Assembly: GCA_023246985.1 (NCBI GenBank) | Contig: JAHFHJ010000038.1 | Span: 2,184-10,957, forward strand | Source: Candidatus Omnitrophota bacterium | GTDB taxonomy: Bacteria; Omnitrophota; Omnitrophia; Omnitrophales; Aquincolibacteriaceae | Length of the DNA: 8,774 nucleotides | Direction: 5' to 3' | In this document: positions 1-6,648 of the stretch, in pieces | How the letters are laid out: each line of letters opens with the position of its first letter | Position numbering within the stretch: the first letter of the stretch is position 1 | Translations under genes and position numbers: made by a program | The notes under the pieces: generated by a model | The model's database searches: none | Seen by the model: only the letters and a program-made list of their open reading frames with translations | Told to the model about the DNA's origin: nothing

Positions 1-555
1 GAAGTGGCCCACGGATGGGTGGCGCACCTTTTTGGGGATGATACGGCCAAACTCTCGGGAAGGCTGACGCTTGCTCCGGGCTCGCATCTAAGTCTCGTGG
101 GGACTCTCGCGCTTTTTTGGGTGGGATTCGGATGGGCAAAACCGGTTCCGGTTGATTACGACCGCTTGAGCCGCAACCGGTTCGGGTTCTTTAGCGTTTC
201 ACTGGCGGGATGCGCAGCGAATGTCTTCATTGCCATGGTCGCGATATTTTTGCTGGAATTCGAAAATATCCACGCCGTTCCGCTTTTGGCAAAGATCCTT
301 CCAATCCTTGCTCTCATCAATATCACGCTGGGAGCTTTAAACCTCATCCCCCTCCCGCCGCTTGACGGTTCCAAGGTCCTGATGAGTTTTCTTCCGAAAA
401 CGGCCCGGCTGAGCCTGGCGCGGATCGAGCCTTACGGATTTTTTATTTTAATACTGTTGATCTTTACCGGGCTTTTGAATCCCGTGATCGTCTTTATGCA
501 AAATTTGCTCTTCACTCTCATCGCTTTGGCGCTCAAGGCGCTCCATCTGACCTAG
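1..555 (+). CDS. Site-2 protease family (M50-type) zinc metalloprotease, C-terminal part
   Basis: This is a partial gene. The frame is open from the first base and the first codon is Glu, so the gene begins outside the window. The visible start (E-V-A-H-G-W) is the end of the M50 zinc motif HExxH; the first His is cut off and the second His is residue 4. Around residues 43-52 is a GWAKPVPVD stretch typical of the family. The second catalytic signature, N-x-x-P-x-P-P-L-D-G, spans residues 114-123, with Asp122 as the expected third zinc ligand. Several hydrophobic segments fit a multi-pass membrane protein that cuts substrates within the bilayer. The usual AGP..N motif reads AGCAAN (about residues 69-74), a small departure. 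The substrate is unknown. The gene converges on the phosphoribosyltransferase gene with a 40-base gap, so it is probably unrelated to the metal locus. Family assignment is firm; physiological role is not. Confidence 0.88.
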   Translation, partial: EVAHGWVAHLFGDDTAKLSGRLTLAPGSHLSLVGTLALFWVGFGWAKPVPVDYDRLSRNRFGFFSVSLAGCAANVFIAMVAIFLLEFENIHAVPLLAKILPILALINITLGALNLIPLPPLDGSKVLMSFLPKTARLSLARIEPYGFFILILLIFTGLLNPVIVFMQNLLFTLIALALKALHLT

Positions 556-595
556 CCGCTTTCACAGGAGGAGGCGTTACCTTTTTGCTACGATG

Positions 596-1243
596 CTAGG
601 GCTGTGCCTCGGAGTTTTTTTTGTCCCACCGGTCCATGATCGCAAGGACCTCCGCGTCCGGCACATCCTGCCAATGCCGGTAGACCTGCGCCACGGCCCG
701 GAAAAAGGCTGGCGTTTCGAGCGCGATGAACCGGTTCGTGATCTCTCTCATTTCGTCCGCGATATCCGGGGAAGCGACAGGGACCGCGACCATGACTTCT
801 TTCGCTTTCTTTCCCCTGCAGAGCATGATCGCAACCCGCATCGTCGCGCCCATGGCGATCCCGTCATCCACAAGGATCACGGTCCGGCCCTTAAGGTCCG
901 GCAAAGGCCGCCCTTTGCGAAGGATCCTGATCCTGCGCGCGATCTCCCGCCGTTGCGCCTCTTTGATCGTTTCGATCTCTTCTTCCGCGACCCATCCGGC
1001 GGCACGCTCGATCAAAAACGTACTGCCGTCCTCGGCGATCGCCCCAAACCCGGCTTCCGGATCGTCCGGCAACGGCAATTTCCGCGAAATCACCATGGAA
1101 AAATCCGCGTGAAGGGCCGAGGCAACGTAATATCCCACTTCCACCCCGCCCCGCGGAATGCCAAGCACAAGTACGTTTTTATCTTTATATTCTTTGAGCG
1201 CCCGGGCCAGCCTTTGCCCGGCGTCTTTCCGGTCTTCGAACAT
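596..1243 (-). CDS. Predicted phosphoribosyltransferase (COG1926 type)
   Basis: The protein has 215 residues, a normal length for this stand-alone family. The N-terminus (F-E-D-R-K-D-A-G) matches the family's conserved opening, which supports the ATG at 1241-1243. A G-I-P-R-G-G-V segment at residues 28-34 is the usual first loop. The PRPP-binding signature, hydrophobic residues followed by V-D-D-G-I-A-M-G-A-T, lies at residues 125-134, with Asp126 and Asp127 as the acidic pair. A P-E-A-G-F-G-A segment at 62-68 is also characteristic. There is no signal peptide or membrane segment, so it is cytoplasmic. The family is predicted to use PRPP, but the acceptor base is not known for most members, so no reaction is assigned. 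A GAGG-type ribosome-binding site lies only about 4 bases from the start. It is read in the same direction as the metal genes but is separated from the permease by a 175-base repeat-bearing gap, so co-transcription is uncertain. Confidence 0.88.
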   Translation of the reverse strand: MFEDRKDAGQRLARALKEYKDKNVLVLGIPRGGVEVGYYVASALHADFSMVISRKLPLPDDPEAGFGAIAEDGSTFLIERAAGWVAEEEIETIKEAQRREIARRIRILRKGRPLPDLKGRTVILVDDGIAMGATMRVAIMLCRGKKAKEVMVAVPVASPDIADEMREITNRFIALETPAFFRAVAQVYRHWQDVPDAEVLAIMDRWDKKNSEAQP

Positions 1244-1322
1244 ATCCCCTCAGATCTTTTCGCACAACTTTCGCATAAATTTCCGCGGATGGAACCTTTA
1301 AATTTTAAAAGAAGTCTAAGAA

Positions 1323-1404
1323 ATACGGCGCATCGCGTACGGCATACGGAGTTAAAAAGAACTCCGGGGGAATGCCTCGTTTTCAAACTCGCCGTACCCC
1401 GTAC
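1323..1404. repeat. Degenerate 7-base repeats in two opposed arms
   Basis: The + strand carries units in 7-base register: ATACGGC (1323), GCATCGC (1330, diverged), GTACGGC (1337) and ATACGGA (1344). The opposite strand carries GTACGGG (1404-1398) followed by GTACGGC (1397-1391), again exactly 7 bases apart. The arms at 1337-1350 and 1391-1404 match at 11 of 14 positions when one is reverse-complemented, and GTACGGC/GCCGTAC (1337-1343 with 1391-1397) is a perfect 7-bp pair. RNA from either strand could fold into a long stem enclosing the smaller hairpin at 1347-1366. The right arm begins 14 bases after the permease stop codon. It could be a decayed intergenic repeat or a transcript-end structure. 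No function is shown. Confidence 0.5.
1347..1366 (-). other. Small hairpin after the permease gene, possible weak terminator
   Basis: Read on the - strand, CGGAGTT and AACTCCG form a perfect 7-bp stem around a six-base loop (CTTTTT). It lies about 50 bases past the permease stop and inside the arms of the heptamer inverted repeat. It has no U-run directly after the stem, so it is not a canonical intrinsic terminator. It could still end or protect the 3' end of the permease transcript together with the outer arms. Confidence 0.3.
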
Positions 1405-1418
1405 ACCTTGCTCCGGTA

Positions 1419-2462
1419 CTAGAGGTGGTTAAACAGCCATCCCAACAAAATCACCTGAGGGAGCGAGATCGCGATCATCCAGAGCGCGGTCCGTGGACCC
1501 AGATTTTTCCAAACCAGTCCGATCTCAGTTACATCGGTTACGACGCCGCCCATCAAAAAAGCGAACGCATTGCCAAACGCGCCGGTCTGTTGATAGATCG
1601 TAAAGGCAAGCGGCGATGTCCCCTCGGAACAGACCTCGAGGATTGTGGCGAGCCCCATCGTCACAAGAAGTCCCAAAAGCGTCGGCCCGAAATAGCGGTG
1701 GAACACGTGTTCCGGCACGAAGGTGGCGACCAGGCCTCCTAACACGATGCCGGTCAAGATCCACGGAAGCACCATTTCGGCAAGTGCGATCGCGCCGCCG
1801 AGCACCCCGCTCGCCGCCTTCGAAAAGTTTTCATGATTAAATTCATGTTTCCGAAAACGCCGCAGGATGTCCCGCCAGATCGAAAACCCTTCCTCCACAT
1901 CGACGGAGTGGCGGTTCTTTTCGATCCAGCCCGCGCGATCCAAAAACTGCAGGCTCCATCCGGTCGTGAGAGCCGTGAGAACCGCGCCCGATACGATCAA
2001 AAACGCCTTCGCGCCAAAAAAACCGAATAAAAGGATCGTGATCGGAAGATTCGCCCACGGACTCGCTAGGAGAAAACTCACGACCGCCGGTCCCGACGCG
2101 CCTTTTTTGTGAAGTTCCATCGAGATCGCGAGGATCCCGTGGCAACAAGCGCTCATGAGAAATCCGAGGCCCACGGAATAAAGAATCGTGCGCTGATGCG
2201 GTACGGCGAGGTGTTTTGAGATGTAGGTCTTGGGAACATAATGATCGATCGCGCCGCCCGCCAGGAAACCGGCTGTGACCGGCCAAAACATCATTCGAAT
2301 ATACTCAAAAAAAGTCCGGCGGAAGTTTTCCAATGCCGGAAAAACAAGGGACGCGCCGATTAAAGCGAGCGGGATCAAAGAAATGAAGAAAAGACCGGTC
2401 CGATACCACGGTCTTTTTTTTGCATCGCCGTGCTCGCAACAAACGCGCGCCCCTTCGTTCAT
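1419..2462 (-). CDS. ArsP/DUF318-type membrane permease with Cys-rich N-terminus
   Basis: The 347-residue polytopic protein resembles the ArsP_1/DUF318 permeases (COG0701), some of which export trivalent organoarsenicals. Two related halves are visible, each with a conserved polar patch in a membrane segment. The first has Ala-Cys-Cys-His (C106, C107, H108) followed by a K-K-G-A-S loop and a F-L-L-A-S-P-W-A-N segment. The second has E-V-C-S-E-G-T-S-P (E276, C278, E280) followed by G-G-V-V-T-D-V-T-E (D310, E313). A hydrophilic loop at about 175-212 separates them. The cytoplasm-facing N-terminus has C8, C9 and H11, a plausible soft-metal capture site. I chose the ATG at 2460-2462 because AGAGG at 2469-2473 sits 6 bases upstream; a TTG one codon earlier is possible. 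The gene begins 11 bases after the YHS-like gene, suggesting translational coupling. Substrate is inferred only: copper, arsenic or another thiophilic species. Confidence 0.82.
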   Translation of the reverse strand: MNEGARVCCEHGDAKKRPWYRTGLFFISLIPLALIGASLVFPALENFRRTFFEYIRMMFWPVTAGFLAGGAIDHYVPKTYISKHLAVPHQRTILYSVGLGFLMSACCHGILAISMELHKKGASGPAVVSFLLASPWANLPITILLFGFFGAKAFLIVSGAVLTALTTGWSLQFLDRAGWIEKNRHSVDVEEGFSIWRDILRRFRKHEFNHENFSKAASGVLGGAIALAEMVLPWILTGIVLGGLVATFVPEHVFHRYFGPTLLGLLVTMGLATILEVCSEGTSPLAFTIYQQTGAFGNAFAFLMGGVVTDVTEIGLVWKNLGPRTALWMIAISLPQVILLGWLFNHL

Positions 2463-2468
2463 CAAAGA

Positions 2469-2473
2469 CCTCT
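2469..2473 (-). promoter_or_regulatory. Ribosome-binding site of the permease
   Basis: AGAGG on the - strand lies directly after the TAA stop (2474-2476) of the YHS-like gene and 6 bases before the permease ATG. This fixes the start choice and suggests that ribosomes ending the upstream gene re-initiate here. A short GACC...GGTC inverted repeat (2467-2470 with 2477-2480) overlaps the site and could mask it when the upstream gene is not translated. Confidence 0.65.
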
Positions 2474-2806
2474 TTAGGTCGTCTTTTTTTCCGTGCTTTG
2501 CGCTTGAGCCGGCATTTCCATCTTCATGTTCATGTCCGTCGCCGGTTTCCCTTTTCCCATCGCCGCAAGATACTTCTCAGGATCTTTCAGGAACGGTTTC
2601 CTGCACATGGGACAGCAAAGACCGTAACGCTTGCCGTTATAAGTGACAAAACTCTTTCCCGAAACCGGATCCCCGGACACCGGACACATTTTATTCCCGG
2701 CATTCACGACGCCTTTTCCCGCTTTCGGCACGGCCGCAAAAACCGGTGCCGCAAGCGCGGACATCGCGAACACCAAAAGCACCGCGACCGCTATGATCTT
2801 TTTCAT
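2474..2806 (-). CDS. Small secreted YHS/TRASH-like metal-binding protein with Met-rich tail
   Basis: The 110-residue protein has a clear signal peptide: M-K-K, a hydrophobic core at about residues 4-20 and a likely cut after A24 (V-F-A|A). The mature part carries C-P-V-S-G at 41-45 and, after Y-N-G-K-R-Y, a C-C-P-M-C cluster (C54, C55, C58) followed by F-L-K-D-P-E-K-Y at 72-79 approximately. This order resembles YHS/TRASH-type metal-binding domains. The C-terminal tail has alternating methionines (M82, M84, M86, M88), a pattern used for Cu(I)/Ag(I). I chose the ATG at 2804-2806 because AAGGAG lies 7 bases upstream and the signal peptide begins there, although the frame stays open for 53 more codons. 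It is probably a periplasmic metal carrier or buffer between the CusCBA genes and the permease. A CusF-like role is inference; it shows no CusF similarity that I can see. Confidence 0.83.
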   Translation of the reverse strand: MKKIIAVAVLLVFAMSALAAPVFAAVPKAGKGVVNAGNKMCPVSGDPVSGKSFVTYNGKRYGLCCPMCRKPFLKDPEKYLAAMGKGKPATDMNMKMEMPAQAQSTEKKTT

Positions 2807-2813
2807 GTTCTTT

Positions 2814-2819
2814 CTCCTT
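2814..2819 (-). promoter_or_regulatory. Ribosome-binding site of the YHS-like gene
   Basis: AAGGAG on the - strand is 7 bases before the ATG at 2804-2806. It is a strong Shine-Dalgarno match and decides the start in favour of the signal-peptide form over the longer open frame. Confidence 0.8.
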
Positions 2820-2964
2820 TTTTTAGTTGTTGAATTTGCGCTTGAGATTGTTAAAGTGTCTCTTTTTTTAACGCGCCAATGGGCACAGCCCGGCAGCATG
2901 CAACAAGGCGCAAGCCCGGAACCTCCGCGTAAAAAATCGAGCACCCATTTCCAAGAACCCAACA

Positions 2965-3020
2965 ATCACCAAGGACCCATCCCAAAAATAAAAATCCGTC
3001 GGTTTTTGAACCTTGGTCAT
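2965..3020 (-). terminator. Candidate terminator or attenuator: interrupted inverted repeat with A/T hairpin
   Basis: On the - strand ATGACCAAGG (3020-3011) can pair with CCTTGGTGAT (2974-2965) at 9 of 10 positions. Between them, AAAAACC-GAC-GG(A)TTTTT forms a small hairpin with one bulged A, followed by ATTTTT. The U-rich run after a stem fits an intrinsic terminator for the cusCBA transcript, but only two G-C pairs hold the inner stem. The outer stem could make it a two-state leader. Function is not established. Confidence 0.3.
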
Positions 3021-3134
3021 CGGAGTTTGTTTGTTTCCCTCTCGCTCTTTTTCACTTTTAAATTTTTTTCTTTCACTCTGCACTATCCGCCCCCCATGAT
3101 CCGCTATTCATGGTTCTTTCAACTGTTCGCGATT

Positions 3135-6100
3135 TTATGCCGAATGCGCGGTATCGAGCTGAGGTTTGACCGCTCCTTCGTTCGCGATCCAACCGGCCTT
3201 TCCTTCTTTCATTTCAAATCTCCATTTCCAGATGGCGTAGATCGTCGGGTAGACCAAAAGCTCCAGGATGAACGAGGTGAAAAGCCCGCCGATCATCGGC
3301 GCCGCGATCCGTTTCATCATGTCAGAGCCAGCGCCGGTCGCCCACATAATGGGGATCAACCCCATAAAGGCCGCCATCACGGTCATCATCTTGGGTCGCA
3401 CGCGCTTGACAGCGCCGTGGATGATCGCCTCTTCGAGATCTTCTTCCGTTTTCATCTTCCCCTTTTTCGTCGCGTCATGATATGCGAGATCAAGAAACAA
3501 AAGCATAAAGACGCCCGTTTCCGCGTCGAGTCCCATGAGCGCGATCATGCCCACCCAGACCGCGATCGAGATCTGATACCCCAGAATCCACAAGAACCAC
3601 ACGGCACCGATAAGAGAAAAAGGCACGGCAAGCATTACAATACCCGTCTTAACCGCTGATCGGGTATTCATGTAGAGCAAAACGCAGATCAGAAAGATCG
3701 TAAACGGCAGAACTACTTTGAGACGCTCCTTCACGCGAATCATATTTTCATATTGTCCGCTCCAAAGAAGCGTATAACCCGACGGCAGTTTCAGTTCTTT
3801 CGCGACGATCCGTTTGGCTTCCTGGACATAACCGCCGATGTCACGGCCCGACATATCCACGTAGACATAGCCGGCAAGCAACCCGTTCTCGTTTCGGATC
3901 ATGGAAGGACCTGAAACCACCCGGATATCCGCCAGCTGCGTGATCGGGATCTGCCTCTCGATTTTCGTCTGAGATCCTGAGTGCTTTCCGTCGAAGGACT
4001 GGCCGGACAGGGTCGGCACAAGAACGCGTTTGAGTTTCTCGATGTCGCTGCGGAATTCCCTCGAATAACGGACATTCACGGGATATCGCTCCCGGCCTTC
4101 CACAGTCGTTGTGATATTTTCCCCGCCGATCGCGGCCGTGATCACCATCTGGACATCCGCCACGGAAAGGCCGTAACGCGCAAGTTCTTCGCGTTTGATG
4201 TCAAAATCCAGAAAATATCCGCCCGCCACGCGCTCCGCATAAATACTCCGCGTTCCCGGCACATCCTTGAGGATCATCTCGAGATGCGTCCCCAACTTTT
4301 CAATCTCCTTAATATCGGACCCGAGGATCTTGATTCCGATGGGAGTGCGCACGCCAGTCGTCAACATATCGATGCGGTTCTTGATCGGCATGGTCCAGGC
4401 ATTCGTGGTCCCCGAGATCTTGAGTTTCTTATCCATCTCAGCGATGAGTTCTTCATGCGAGATATGTTCCGGCCAAATAACCTGAAGCGGTCCCTTGAAC
4501 CACCCGGGAACCCACCCTGAATACCAACGAACTTTCTTACGCCACTCCCGTGGAGGCTTTAGAAGAACCACGGTCTCGCCCATGGCAAATGGCGCGGGGT
4601 CCGTGGAGCTTTCCATGCGCCCCGATTTTCCGAACACCCGCTCAACCTCGGGGAAAGATTTCAGAATTTGATCCTGCTCTTGAAGAAGTTTCTGAGCCGT
4701 TGTTACCGAGATCCCCGGAAGCGTCGTCGGCATATAAAGAAGACTGCCTTCCCACAAGGGCGGCATGAATTCCGAACCGAGCCGCATATAAATCGGGATC
4801 GTTGTCAGCACAAGAGCAAGCGCGGCAATAAGAGTTATTTTCCGGTGTTTTAAAACGAACCGGCAGGCGGGTTCATAAATTTTAAAAAGTACCTTACTCA
4901 CCGGATGCTTCTCTTCGGGGTAATAAGTCCCCACGGCCAAGGTGCTCGCTATTTTAGAAACCCATCCTTCGACTTTCCTCGGGACAAACGGCCACTTGAA
5001 TTTAAAAGGTTCCATGCGGGTAAAGAGCATGCGAAGTGCCGGGTCTAAAGTAACGGCCAAGATAGCGGCCATGGCCATCGCAAGGGTTTTTGCCCAGGCA
5101 AGCGGCCGGAAAAGACGGCCTTCCTGATCCATCAGCGTGAACACCGGAAGAAATGAGACCGCGATCACGAGCAGCGAGAAGAATACCGCAGGTCCGACTT
5201 CCTTAAGCGCTTGAAGCCGGATCGCGTGATAATCTCCCTTCCGGCCGCCCTCGATCCATTGCTCCAATCGTTTATAGGCATTCTCTACTTCCACGATCGC
5301 ACCGTCCACGAGCACGCCGATGGAAATGGCGATACCTGAAAGCGACATGATGTTGGTGGTAAGCTTCATGCCGTGTAAAAAAATAAAGGAAAGCAGAACT
5401 GAGATCGGGATCGTGACGATCGGGATACTGGCCGACGGGAAATGCCAAAGAAAGAGAAGAATGACAAAGCTCACAATGAGCATTTCTTCCGCAAGCTGAT
5501 GTTTCAGCGTATCAATGGCGCGTTCAATTAATTCCGCGCGGTCATATGTCACGACCAGTTCCACGCCGGGAGGAAAATTAGGCTTGAGTTCCTCTATTTT
5601 GGCTTTGACGCGGTGAATGACATTAAGGGCATTTTCTCCCGACCGCATCACGACGGTGGCGGCAACCGTATCTCCCTCCCCGTTAAGATCCGCAATGCCC
5701 CGGCGGATCTCCGGCCCTAAGGCAACATTGCCGATGTGCTTCACAAGGATCGGCGTTCCCTTACCGTCATCACCGACAACGATCCGTTCAAAATCTTTAA
5801 CGGATTTAGCATACCCGCGTCCGCGAACCATGTATTCCGCTCCTGAAAATTCCAGGAGCCGGCCGCCCGTTTCCTGATTTCCGTTCCGGATGGCCTCCAC
5901 AACCTTCGTGATCGGGATGTTATAGGCCAGCAGTTTGTTGGGATCGATCGTGATCTGGTATTGTTTGACGAATCCGCCGAGCGAAGCTACTTCCGCGACG
6001 CCCGGAACGCTTTGAAGATTGTAACGCAGGAACCAATCCTGAAAGGATCTCAGTTCTTGCAGATTGTGCTTTCCGGTTTTATCCACCAAGGCATATTGAT

Positions 6101-6542
6101 AGACCCATCCCACGCCCGTGGCATCCGGCCCCAATTCGGTCTGAACGCCCTGCGGAAGACGCGGGATGATCTTGCTTAAATACTCCAGCACGCGGCTTCT
6201 TGCCCAATAAAGGTTTGTTCCATCTTTAAAGATCACATAAACATAGGAAAAACCAAAATCCGAAAATCCGCGGACTGCTTTCACATTCGGGGCGCCTAAC
6301 AGCGCCGTCACGATCGGGTAAGTCACCTGGTCTTCGATAATGTCGGGACTACGGTCCCATTTGGAATAGATGATGACCTGCGTGTCGGAAAGATCAGGAA
6401 TGGCATCCAGCGGGATATTCTGGATCGACCAAACCGCTATCGCCATGGCAACCGCGGTAAAGATAAAAATCAAAAACTTGTTGTGGGCCGAGAATTCAAT
6501 GATCTTCTCGACAAAGCCGCCCTGCCGTAACTTAGAGTCCAT
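3135..6542 (-). CDS. cusA: CusA/CzcA-family heavy-metal RND efflux pump
   Basis: The 1135-residue inner-membrane proton antiporter drives metal out through a tripartite complex. The first membrane helix is at about 22-40, followed by D-A-I-P-D-L-S-D (46-53), a hallmark of the HME-RND group. Other helices cluster at about 350-510 and 940-1110, with two large periplasmic domains between. D413 in the fourth-helix motif V-D-G-A-I-V-E-V-E-N matches the E. coli CusA proton-relay D405. The three E. coli Cu/Ag-site methionines (M573, M623, M672) appear conserved here as M604 (L-L-Y-M-P), M654 (P-F-A-M-G-E-T) and M726 (R-I-D-M-L-T-T-G), which favours Cu(I)/Ag(I) over Zn/Co/Cd. The protein is about 90 residues longer than E. 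coli CusA; one extra stretch is Trp-rich, at about 668-692, and another lies at about 845-865. GAGGA at 6552-6556 is 9 bases before the ATG. It follows cusB after 106 bases. Confidence 0.93.
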   Translation of the reverse strand: MDSKLRQGGFVEKIIEFSAHNKFLIFIFTAVAMAIAVWSIQNIPLDAIPDLSDTQVIIYSKWDRSPDIIEDQVTYPIVTALLGAPNVKAVRGFSDFGFSYVYVIFKDGTNLYWARSRVLEYLSKIIPRLPQGVQTELGPDATGVGWVYQYALVDKTGKHNLQELRSFQDWFLRYNLQSVPGVAEVASLGGFVKQYQITIDPNKLLAYNIPITKVVEAIRNGNQETGGRLLEFSGAEYMVRGRGYAKSVKDFERIVVGDDGKGTPILVKHIGNVALGPEIRRGIADLNGEGDTVAATVVMRSGENALNVIHRVKAKIEELKPNFPPGVELVVTYDRAELIERAIDTLKHQLAEEMLIVSFVILLFLWHFPSASIPIVTIPISVLLSFIFLHGMKLTTNIMSLSGIAISIGVLVDGAIVEVENAYKRLEQWIEGGRKGDYHAIRLQALKEVGPAVFFSLLVIAVSFLPVFTLMDQEGRLFRPLAWAKTLAMAMAAILAVTLDPALRMLFTRMEPFKFKWPFVPRKVEGWVSKIASTLAVGTYYPEEKHPVSKVLFKIYEPACRFVLKHRKITLIAALALVLTTIPIYMRLGSEFMPPLWEGSLLYMPTTLPGISVTTAQKLLQEQDQILKSFPEVERVFGKSGRMESSTDPAPFAMGETVVLLKPPREWRKKVRWYSGWVPGWFKGPLQVIWPEHISHEELIAEMDKKLKISGTTNAWTMPIKNRIDMLTTGVRTPIGIKILGSDIKEIEKLGTHLEMILKDVPGTRSIYAERVAGGYFLDFDIKREELARYGLSVADVQMVITAAIGGENITTTVEGRERYPVNVRYSREFRSDIEKLKRVLVPTLSGQSFDGKHSGSQTKIERQIPITQLADIRVVSGPSMIRNENGLLAGYVYVDMSGRDIGGYVQEAKRIVAKELKLPSGYTLLWSGQYENMIRVKERLKVVLPFTIFLICVLLYMNTRSAVKTGIVMLAVPFSLIGAVWFLWILGYQISIAVWVGMIALMGLDAETGVFMLLFLDLAYHDATKKGKMKTEEDLEEAIIHGAVKRVRPKMMTVMAAFMGLIPIMWATGAGSDMMKRIAAPMIGGLFTSFILELLVYPTIYAIWKWRFEMKEGKAGWIANEGAVKPQLDTAHSA

Positions 6543-6573
6543 CGTTTACTGTCCTCAGTCTGCCGTTATCTTT

Positions 6574-6603
6574 TTAATGACTGCTCCCTGATCTTTTCGT
6601 CAA
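6574..6603 (-). promoter_or_regulatory. Weak candidate promoter ahead of cusA
   Basis: On the - strand TTGACG (6603-6598) matches the -35 consensus at 5 of 6 positions. It is followed after 18 bases by CATTAA (6579-6574), a poor -10. It could give cusA a separate transcript, but the score is low and cusA is more simply read through from cusB. Confidence 0.2.
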
Positions 6604-6616
6604 CCGGCATTTCCCT

Positions 6617-6644
6617 GCGGTCCGTCGACCGTGGACTGTCGACT
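6617..6644 (-). repeat. Four-unit 7-base tandem repeat between cusB and cusA
   Basis: Reading the - strand from 6644 down, the units are AGTCGAC, AGTCCAC, GGTCGAC and GGACCGC, giving a consensus near RGTCSAC with the last unit diverged. The array begins 4 bases after the cusB stop codon. The internal GTCGAC palindromes and a CGGTC/GACCG pair (6618-6631) would let the RNA fold. It resembles in period and position, but not in sequence, the heptamers after the permease gene. Confidence 0.55.
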
Positions 6645-6648
6645 GACT

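Larger units (their letters stand above)
2807..3134. other. 328-base intergenic leader region between cusA and the YHS-like gene
   Basis: No convincing gene is present. Two - strand frames stay open (an extension of the YHS-like gene to 2965, and 2868-3083 with a possible ATG at 3018-3020), but neither has a well-placed ribosome-binding site. The region holds an inverted repeat with an A/T-rich hairpin at 2965-3020, a GCGGAT direct repeat at a 14-base interval (3085-3090 and 3099-3104 on the complementary strand), and a CCATGA/TCATGG hairpin at 3094-3113. It is long enough for a cusA terminator plus a promoter or regulatory leader for the YHS-permease pair. I found no convincing -10/-35 pair. 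Confidence 0.55.

Noticed and set aside
4..6. GTG as the start of the metalloprotease
   Set aside because: The zinc motif would be split; the open frame at base 1 and the missing His show the gene continues to the left.
1261..1320. Promoter for the phosphoribosyltransferase in the A/T-rich stretch
   Set aside because: A/T-rich runs are present, but no -35/-10 pair with acceptable match and spacing could be identified.
593..1432. 279-residue open frame on the + strand
   Set aside because: It runs antisense through the phosphoribosyltransferase gene and reads as low-complexity Arg/Pro/His/Asp, typical of a shadow frame.
2463..2465. TTG start for the permease, one codon earlier
   Set aside because: The ATG directly after it has the better spacing from AGAGG, and the difference is only one residue.
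2807..2965. Longer N-terminus for the YHS-like protein, 53 extra residues from a TTG, containing several Cys
   Set aside because: The strong AAGGAG site and a textbook signal peptide both start at the ATG at 2804-2806; an extension would bury the signal peptide. The upstream Cys codons look like chance in an open frame.
3094..3113. CCATGA/TCATGG hairpin just after cusA as an intrinsic terminator
   Set aside because: On the transcribed strand the stem is followed by G-rich and A-rich sequence, not a U-run.
2643..3659. 338-residue open frame on the + strand
   Set aside because: It crosses the YHS-like gene, the gap and the 3' end of cusA in antisense, with no start signal and shadow-type composition.
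6617..6644. CRISPR array or regulator operator
   Set aside because: Units are 7 bases with no spacers, and the position directly after a stop codon does not suit a promoter operator.
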